Of a DNA stretch of 26,244 bases, positions 21,595-26,244 are shown one piece after another. How positions within the stretch are numbered: position 1 is the first letter of the stretch; each line of letters begins with the position of its first letter. Source of the DNA: Minisyncoccota bacterium. GTDB taxonomy: Bacteria; Patescibacteriota; Microgenomatia; Levybacterales; UBA12049. The notes below the pieces were generated by a model, which did no database searches, was not told the DNA's origin, and saw only the letters and a list, made by a program, of their open reading frames with translations. Position numbers and translations under genes: made by a program. The stretch is from positions 1-26,244 of the forward strand of contig JANWIQ010000003.1 in the NCBI GenBank assembly GCA_025449795.1, in the 5' to 3' direction.

Positions 21595-21735
21595 ATGGGA
21601 AGTTTTGGTGGTTTTTACAAAGGAGAAAAGAAAAAACCCAAACAAAAAGACAAACGAGGAGGCATGCCGGTAATCGCAAATAAACCGGTCTTTGTGCTTC
21701 CAAAGGTAGTCGAAAAAAAGAAAAAAGAATATTAA
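21595..21735 (+). CDS. 46-residue basic protein (MGSFGGFYKG type)
   Basis: A short frame, ATG to TAA, with the best Shine-Dalgarno site in the window (GGAGGTGA just upstream). The N-terminus is MGSFGGFYKGEKKK. A Lys-rich stretch follows, then PVIANKPVFVLPKVV and a final KKKKEY. It has no membrane segment. The LytR_C gene begins 15 bp downstream, so both are on one transcript. Similar short Gly/aromatic-then-Lys proteins occur in other CPR genomes as far as I recall. Function unknown; the basic character would suit binding nucleic acid or the ribosome. Confidence 0.7.
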   Translation: MGSFGGFYKGEKKKPKQKDKRGGMPVIANKPVFVLPKVVEKKKKEY

Positions 21736-21750
21736 AGAAGGAGAAATTAT

Positions 21751-22530
21751 TTGAAAAGAAATCCTGCCCACTATGGAAGCGCGTATCATCTTGCGTTATT
21801 TGTTTCTTCTCTTATTGCGCTCGTTATTCTTGTTGCGCTTGTCATAAAGGTGTTTCTCTTGTTTCAACAGAGCTCTTTTGATGGAAGGCATCAATATATT
21901 GTAGAGGTACAAGAGCCACAACAAACGCGTTTTTTTGTCCTTAATCCAGATAGCCAGTCCGCAAATACGCTGCTTGTAGAAGGAATTTTTCCCTCCTCTC
22001 CCATGCTTGCGTTAGGCGTACCAATAGATGCTACCATGGTAAGCAGCAGTGACATTGCTTCTTTCTCCGATCTTGGGAATGCACTTCTATTGAGAAAAAA
22101 CGAGCTTCATGCGTCCACCACCATCGTAGATGCAGTCAATATATTTATTTTTCTCCATACGCTTACAAAAACCACGACACAGCATACGCTCTCTGCAGAC
22201 CAACAGGATACGCTTTTTTCTCATATATTTGTTGACGCATCTGTATACAAAGAAGGGGAGAGTGTGGCAATTGTGAATGGGACTGATGTCGCTGGGGTAG
22301 GAAATAAAATTGCACGATTATTTGCCCACATTGGTGCAAATGTCGTATCCGTAACCACTGCTGATGTCCCAACGCCAACTTCTTCGGTAGAGTATGTGGG
22401 AAATTCTTCCTATACTGCTTCACGGCTTTCGCGTATACTGCATCTTCCATTGGTGCATTTGTCTAGGACAGCGATTTCTGATATAACAGTGGTACTTGGT
22501 AGGGACAGGGCTACTGCCTTTGGACAATAG
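21751..22530 (+). CDS. Membrane-anchored LytR_C-domain protein (TTG start)
   Basis: 259 residues. The start is TTG: AAGGAG stands 8 bases before it, and no ATG fits. A single N-terminal membrane segment (ALFVSSLIALVILVALVIKVFLLF) anchors a mainly extracytoplasmic protein. Residues near 170-225 (SVAIVNGTDVAGVGNKIARLFAHIGANVVSVTTAD...YVGNSSYTASRLSRIL) are a LytR_C domain (PF13399 type). That domain often follows LytR-CpsA-Psr ligase domains in Gram-positives. The ligase domain is absent, so this is the binding module alone and probably acts at the cell envelope. It is preceded by the 46-residue gene and followed after 12 bp by a 54-residue membrane protein. Confidence 0.8.
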   Translation: MKRNPAHYGSAYHLALFVSSLIALVILVALVIKVFLLFQQSSFDGRHQYIVEVQEPQQTRFFVLNPDSQSANTLLVEGIFPSSPMLALGVPIDATMVSSSDIASFSDLGNALLLRKNELHASTTIVDAVNIFIFLHTLTKTTTQHTLSADQQDTLFSHIFVDASVYKEGESVAIVNGTDVAGVGNKIARLFAHIGANVVSVTTADVPTPTSSVEYVGNSSYTASRLSRILHLPLVHLSRTAISDITVVLGRDRATAFGQ

Positions 22531-22542
22531 GTTATTCGTTGT

Positions 22543-22707
22543 ATGTTTATTTTATCAATAGGTATTCTCGTATTGTGTTCGGTAGGACTAGCATGTTTCT
22601 CTTTGTGGAAGGAATTAAAAAGAACCCACGAAAAAAAAGTGCAGGAAGTAAAGAAATCCCTGGAAAAAGGGCGCGTGCTCTTTTATTCTTCCTCTTCAGA
22701 TACATGA
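22543..22707 (+). CDS. 54-residue single-span membrane protein
   Basis: ATG to TGA, directly after the LytR_C gene. One hydrophobic segment (MFILSIGILVLCSVGLACFSLW) is followed by a charged helix (KELKRTHEKKVQEVKKSLEKG) and RVLFYSSSSDT. The sharp split between a membrane half and a Lys/Glu half, and the 12-bp spacing to the gene before, argue that it is real. Its last 25 bp overlap the end of the convergent TPR gene. Function unknown; its position suggests it works with the LytR_C protein. Confidence 0.65.
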   Translation: MFILSIGILVLCSVGLACFSLWKELKRTHEKKVQEVKKSLEKGRVLFYSSSSDT

Positions 22708-23348
22708 GGAGCCTTTTTATTTGCTTCTAAGGAGAGGCGTATCTTATCGCCAAAGAGAAAGGAAGGTTGGTTTTTGTATTTTGCCACTCGTTTGACTTCT
22801 TTAATAAAAATGATTACTTCATGGTCATGAGCCGACTTCACATACGATTCATAGACATTGCCGCCATTGAGAAATGTAGTAAGTCTTTTTCCCATGTCGT
22901 CCGGAAGCATGCCAATATATTGTTTTTGTTCGTCCTGGACAAAAATCTTCGAGCGCTTCATATGCAGCTGCAACAGCTGGCCCATCTGGAGTGTCTTAAT
23001 GATTTGAGAAGGTGCGGTATTAATCAGTGTAACAATTTTTGTTTTTCCTGATTCTTCTAAAAACATATTGGTAGAAATATGCAAAGAAGGTTTAATTTTA
23101 TTTCCATTCGGGCCAAGCCTTTTCAAATTTTTCAATGCAATTGGATTGGCAGAATCGATATCCAATACTTTTTGGTAGGTTTTTTTTGCTTCTTTTGTTT
23201 TGCCGGTAATGGTATAGGCAAAAGCAAGCCGATTAAGGGCATCAATATCTGTTGGATCTGATTTGAGGATTTCTTTATTTATGGAAATTGCTTCCACCCA
23301 ATTCCCTGTGAGTGCGATTTGAATGGCGTGTATTTTAGGAGATATCAT
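22683..23348 (-). CDS. TPR protein with a HIRAN-like C-terminal part
   Basis: 221 residues. The first 80 form two tetratricopeptide repeats (NWVEAISINKEILKSDPTDIDALNRLAFAYTITGKTKEAKKTYQKVLDIDSANPIALKNL), a protein-binding scaffold. The rest is beta-rich, with VQDEQKQYIGMLPDDMGKRLTTFLNGGNVYESYVK. That recalls the IGYLP...L...G pattern of HIRAN-type domains, but the match is loose. It ends in an acidic tail, SEEEE. No signal peptide or membrane segment. It is divergent from yebC and overlaps the gene at 22543 tail to tail by 25 bp. Confidence 0.75.
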   Translation of the reverse strand: MISPKIHAIQIALTGNWVEAISINKEILKSDPTDIDALNRLAFAYTITGKTKEAKKTYQKVLDIDSANPIALKNLKRLGPNGNKIKPSLHISTNMFLEESGKTKIVTLINTAPSQIIKTLQMGQLLQLHMKRSKIFVQDEQKQYIGMLPDDMGKRLTTFLNGGNVYESYVKSAHDHEVIIFIKEVKRVAKYKNQPSFLFGDKIRLSLEANKKAPHVSEEEE

Positions 23349-23394
23349 GTAATGCTATTGATACGAAACAATTCAAAAAGTGTACAGGTATTTA

Positions 23395-23424
23395 TTGCAA
23401 AAGTCAAGGGAAAAAGGCTATAAT
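23395..23424 (+). promoter_or_regulatory. Promoter of yebC
   Basis: TTGCAA (23395-23400), 18 bp, TATAAT (23419-23424). The TATAAT is the centre of a palindrome, GGCTATA-A-TATAGCC (23417-23431). Predicted start near 23431, giving a leader of about 80 nt. Confidence 0.6.
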
Positions 23425-23438
23425 ATAGCCAGCATATG

Positions 23439-23495
23439 GCTTATGGTGTATAGCTCGTTTTACTTTATAGTGAGTATTTGCTATATGCTATAAGC
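23439..23495 (+). promoter_or_regulatory. Long hairpin in the yebC leader
   Basis: Positions 23439-23454 pair with 23480-23495 in all 16 positions if three G-U pairs are allowed, with a 25-nt loop. On DNA level three positions mismatch, so the symmetry holds only in RNA of the plus strand. A further AGCTATAAG copy at 23500-23508 could compete for the left arm just before the ATG. No SD is visible. Confidence 0.55.
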
Positions 23496-23511
23496 AACAA
23501 GCTATAAGTGT

Positions 23512-24234
23512 ATGTCAGGACATTCAAAATGGGCACAAATAAAAAGGCAAAAAGGCGCAAATGACGTAAAAAGAGGCGCAGCATTTACCAAACTCTCCAA
23601 AGGTATCACCATTGCAGTGTTACAGGGTGGGGGAATAGGGGACCCGAATCAGAATTTCCGTCTTCGGCTTGCGGTAGACGCTGCGCGCGGTGCCAACATG
23701 CCAAAAGAAAATATTGAGCGCGCGATTGAACGGGCAATGGGCAAGCAAGGGGAGCAACTTGAAGAAGTGGTGTATGAAGGATTTGGTCCAAGCGGTGTTG
23801 CCATAGTTGTAGAGGCGGCGACAGACAATAAAAATAGGACTTCAGGTGACGTTCAGAACATTTTCAATAAAAATGGCGGCAATATGGGACAACCCGGGAG
23901 TGTTGCATATCTTTTTACCCAGGTAGGGGAAATTATTGTCAAGAAAAATAGTAAAAATCTTGATGAAATATTTATGGACGCTGCAGATGCGGGAGCAGAG
24001 GATATAGAAGAAGAAGAAAACGATGAAGTATATATTTATACCCAGCCAACAGTCCTCGGAAAAGTGAGGGATACTCTTACAGAAAAAGGATATACTATTG
24101 TCGAAGCACAGACTATCCGTAAACCAACTATGCCGGCAGAGCTTTCCGATGAAGCAGCAGAAAAAGTATTGGCATTTGTAGAAAAATTGGAAGCGTTAGA
24201 CGATGTGCAAAAAGTATATACAACGCTTACATGA
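23512..24234 (+). CDS. yebC: YebC/TACO1-family protein
   Basis: 240 residues, full length. It has the diagnostic N-terminus MSGHSKWAQIKRQKGANDVKRGAAFTKL. MPKENIERAIERAMGK, VYEGFGPSGVAIVVEAATDNKNRT and GGNMGQPGSVAYLF are all family hallmarks. Members were long called transcriptional regulators; more recent work links YebC and TACO1 to translation of proline runs. That role sits well with an efp gene 5 kb away whose tip residue is unusual. The gene has its own promoter and a hairpin leader. Its stop overlaps the start of the next gene by 4 bp. Confidence 0.96.
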   Translation: MSGHSKWAQIKRQKGANDVKRGAAFTKLSKGITIAVLQGGGIGDPNQNFRLRLAVDAARGANMPKENIERAIERAMGKQGEQLEEVVYEGFGPSGVAIVVEAATDNKNRTSGDVQNIFNKNGGNMGQPGSVAYLFTQVGEIIVKKNSKNLDEIFMDAADAGAEDIEEEENDEVYIYTQPTVLGKVRDTLTEKGYTIVEAQTIRKPTMPAELSDEAAEKVLAFVEKLEALDDVQKVYTTLT

Positions 24235-25085
24235 TAAAAATACTTTCGGGAATTATTGATAGGATATTGCATCCGCTTGCAATAGGGCAGAGAAGGCAAA
24301 GAAGAAGCCCTCTTGTTATTACCAAAAGGCAAAAGTTTCTTATTTCTGTACTCATTCTGACAGGGAGCCTTTTTTTCTCGGAATATGTATTTAATTTTTC
24401 TGCTATTTTTCTCGCAGTAGGGCTTGCTCTTTTTACGGATATTTTTCTTTTCGTCGCACTCTATAAAGACTTGCGTGAATCTTTTTCTCCTCATGCATTC
24501 TTTTTACCGTTTCTTTGCAGCCTTGCATTTGGTCTTTTTTACTTTTTGACACCGGCACGATTTATTTCCCGCATCATCCTGACCTCCCTTTATGCAATTT
24601 CTTTATATGCGCTTTTCTTAAGTGAGAATATTTTTCTTGTTGCCTCAATTCGTACGATTGCACTGTTAAATAGTGCGCGTATTGTTACTTTTGTTATTTC
24701 ACTGTTGTCATATTTTTTTCTTAGCAATATTGTATTTAGTTTTCGCTTATCCTTTTTCCCCACAACACTTCTCATAAGTTCCTTTACGTTGTTTTTTGTG
24801 ATTCATGCACTCTGGACCTATACGCTTGAAAAATCCCTGACAAAAGACTTTATGTGGCCGGCAATCCTTACCCTTTGTCTTGTTGAGCTTGCTGCTATCC
24901 TGTGGTTTTGGCCAACATCTCCAACCATGCTTGCTCTTTTTCTGACAGCTTCGTTTTACACGCTCATGGGATTGTCTCATTCGTGGCTGGATAAACGGCT
25001 ATTTCAAGGAGTATTTTGGGAGTATAGTTGGGTTATCTCTTTTGCATGTATTCTGCTTATTTGGGTGACACATTGGCAAGGATAG
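24231..25085 (+). CDS. Polytopic membrane protein of unknown function
   Basis: 284 residues with about seven or eight hydrophobic segments from residue 35 on. They follow a short basic N-terminus (RILHPLAIGQRRQRRSPLVITKRQK), which is probably cytoplasmic. No catalytic or transport motif is visible. Aromatic and Leu-rich helices are typical of CPR-specific membrane proteins found next to yebC. The ATG overlaps the yebC stop (ATGATAA), so it is translationally coupled to yebC. It ends with VTHWQG and is followed by a gene-free stretch. Confidence 0.75.
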   Translation: MIKILSGIIDRILHPLAIGQRRQRRSPLVITKRQKFLISVLILTGSLFFSEYVFNFSAIFLAVGLALFTDIFLFVALYKDLRESFSPHAFFLPFLCSLAFGLFYFLTPARFISRIILTSLYAISLYALFLSENIFLVASIRTIALLNSARIVTFVISLLSYFFLSNIVFSFRLSFFPTTLLISSFTLFFVIHALWTYTLEKSLTKDFMWPAILTLCLVELAAILWFWPTSPTMLALFLTASFYTLMGLSHSWLDKRLFQGVFWEYSWVISFACILLIWVTHWQG

Positions 25086-25090
25086 GGGAA

Positions 25091-25217
25091 TCAGATAGCC
25101 AGATGGAACTCGGATAAATTCGGTGTATCAGAAATTCAGTATGTCAGAGCCTCAGAGTTTTTATTTTTTCTGAATTCATCTGAATCTAAAAGAATCTGAA
25201 TTTATCTGGTTATCTGA
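25091..25217. repeat. Long imperfect inverted repeat downstream of the membrane protein
   Basis: TCAGATAGCCA (25091-25101) pairs with TGGTTATCTGA (25207-25217), with one G-U on the plus strand. GATAAATTC (25113-25121) pairs exactly with GAATTTATC (25198-25206). ATTCAG/CTGAAT pairs follow further in. The whole 127 bp is built from TCTGA/TCAGA words. It can fold as one long branched hairpin. It may be a small mobile repeat or a transcript end. Confidence 0.55.
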
Positions 25218-25279
25218 GGTAGGGAAGAGGGAGTAAGGCAAAAAGGGCGAGTAGCCTCAAATGATATAGTTTGATACAG

Positions 25280-25321
25280 GTCCTGTAATAATTATAGGAC
25301 TAAGTGATAAAATTATAGGAC
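25280..25321. repeat. Operator-like array of AGGAC half-sites
   Basis: 25280-25300 is a 21-bp near-palindrome (GTCCTGTAAT-A-ATTATAGGAC, one mismatch). The half-site AATTATAGGAC then recurs as a direct repeat at 25311-25321, 21 bp on. That is two helical turns, a spacing typical of protein-binding arrays. No gene with a clear start follows. Confidence 0.5.
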
Positions 25322-25326
25322 GTAAA

Positions 25327-25335
25327 TGTGGATAA
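25327..25335 (-). promoter_or_regulatory. Single perfect DnaA-box match
   Basis: TTATCCACA on the minus strand equals the consensus DnaA box. A one-mismatch copy, TTATCCCCA, lies near 25873-25881. Two sites are too few to call an origin. Confidence 0.3.
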
Positions 25336-26244
25336 GTAGGTGGCTTTTCACGGACTTTTAAGGTCTACTTTTCACAGCCCTAGAGGTAAGATTACGGGTT
25401 CTGTCAAATGTTTCCCTCCCACCAGTGCTCCTTCGCGTAGTTCAGTCCGCGCTGTCGGGAGCCCTTCCACTTTTACCACCCATAATCATTACTCCTACTT
25501 CTATCACCCCGATAGAGCTACTCCTTAGAAAAATTCTTTGTGCTAGAGATATGAAGTATAACGGTATATTTAGCCTCAGAATGCTTAAAAGAGAGCGTGA
25601 AGACAAGATAATCGAAGAAAATACGAACGCCATTCTTACAATTGTCTTACAATTCTTGCCACTTGAAAGATGCGGGTGCTAATGGCAGAGGAACGCTTCG
25701 CCAGCTAGTGCTCCTAGTGGTATTTCTTATAGAAGTGTCTTTAACAGAGTGCTGTGCCATTGTGCATATATGCAATATAAATGTCGGAGCACTCTTCTTC
25801 GTCGTGATAGAATGACGGGAAAAGCATCAACGCGTGAGGTGTGCAAGATAGACCTATCTTGAAGCTGGGAAGCTGGGGATAATAACGTCGCACAATAATA
25901 CTTTTACGACGCGGTGTGGCTGCAAGCCCAGGGGAAGACCGTTGTTTTTGTACCTATGTACCGCAATAGTTTTGTTATTCTTTCTTCTCCAGATCCTTGG
26001 CAAGCTTATGTATCCTATCCTTTATCTCCCGGCCTCATTGGCTCCTATCCCCTACTACAGGACTTTCGGAGAATTCGTATTAATTATATCCAATTTATCG
26101 TTTTATAAATGCAGGCAGATGGGAATACTTTTCCAATTGAATGGAGAAAATTGCCAGTGGGAATGACCAAATACTCGTCTTGGAAATAAAAATGCGTCCT
26201 AGGGCATCCTGTGAGGTTCTGAGGCTATTTTATGCTCGAAAGTA
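25336..26244. other. About 900 bp without a convincing gene
   Basis: Short frames exist in several phases on both strands, but none has a recognisable motif, a ribosome site or a promoter, and they overlap each other. The most protein-like is 25551-25682 on the plus strand (MKYNGIFSLRMLKREREDKIIEENTNAIL...), charged and helical, 43 residues. A hairpin CAAGATA-GACC-TATCTTG lies near 25849-25866. The base composition is less AT-rich than the repeats before it. It may be decayed sequence, an unrecognised RNA, or the run-up to a feature beyond the right edge. Confidence 0.4.

Noticed and set aside
22539..22730. 63-codon plus-strand frame starting MYVYFINRYSR
   Set aside because: The neighbouring frame from 22543 gives a far more protein-like membrane segment and charged helix; this one is its shadow.
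25790..25960. Faint resemblance of some words (GCGTGAGG, GGGGATAATAAC, AATAATAC) to the first 200 nt of 16S rRNA
   Set aside because: The conserved 5' end, the TAATACATGCAAG stretch and the universal site expected near position 340 are all missing, so there is no continuous rRNA match.
25914..26166. Two overlapping open frames of 64 and 74 codons on the plus strand
   Set aside because: They overlap in different phases, have no ribosome site or known motif, and their composition looks like translated non-coding DNA.

Overview
The window reads as a piece of a Candidate Phyla Radiation (Patescibacteria) chromosome, most likely from the Microgenomates side. The evidence is inference from style: short core genes with lineage-specific inserts (a 302-residue RF1, a 404-residue HisRS), tiny conserved-looking proteins beside a LytR_C-domain protein, many -10 boxes sitting 6-12 bp before the ATG, and intergenic repeats of the CAAATTTCAAAT and CCAGAATGACAG kind. 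UGA is used as a stop (EF-P, YebC, the first EamA gene), so the code is standard.

Layout. 1-2.8 kb: the end of a GNAT acetyltransferase, an EamA permease, then prfA and rpmE on the minus strand. 2.8-3.8 kb: a second EamA permease bracketed by a dispersed repeat. 3.8-9.9 kb: a minus-strand cluster reading TrpR-family regulator (YerC/HisR type), histidine ammonia-lyase-like enzyme, threonine-synthase-like PLP enzyme, COG4529-like FAD/NAD(P) protein, cupin, hisS. 10-13.4 kb: AI-2E family permease, M24 aminopeptidase and two envelope proteins. 13.5-16.9 kb: a degenerate metallo-beta-lactamase-fold protein, dnaB, a Pro/Ala-rich protein and an unrecognised protein. 17 kb: tRNA-Leu(CAA) with a duplicated 5' fragment beside it. 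17.3-21.5 kb: plus-strand run NIF3-like, efp, MFS, Lgt-like, RluA. 21.5-22.7 kb: structured leader, 46-residue protein, LytR_C protein and 54-residue membrane protein. Then a convergent TPR protein, yebC with a hairpin leader, and a membrane protein. The last 1.1 kb has no convincing gene but carries inverted repeats.

The most interesting part is 3.8-9.9 kb. The regulator gene has a clean promoter (TTGACT-N17-TATTAT) with two near-identical palindromes (ACTTTA-N6-TAAAGT) 32 bp apart, one over the -35/spacer and one at the expected start of transcription: a classic autorepression layout. Its last codons include two adjacent His codons. They sit directly before a set of mutually exclusive hairpins ending in an intrinsic terminator, which is the layout of a his/trp-type attenuator. 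Genes beyond that terminator include the ammonia-lyase and hisS. The simplest reading is a histidine- or tRNA-His-responsive operon with double control. The joint role of the ammonia-lyase, PLP enzyme, flavoprotein and cupin is not one I recognise.

Elsewhere the notable items are an EF-P with Arg at the modified tip position, an apparent repeat-derived insert inside RluA, structured 5' leaders before the 46-residue protein and before yebC, and an Lgt-like protein lacking the catalytic motifs.
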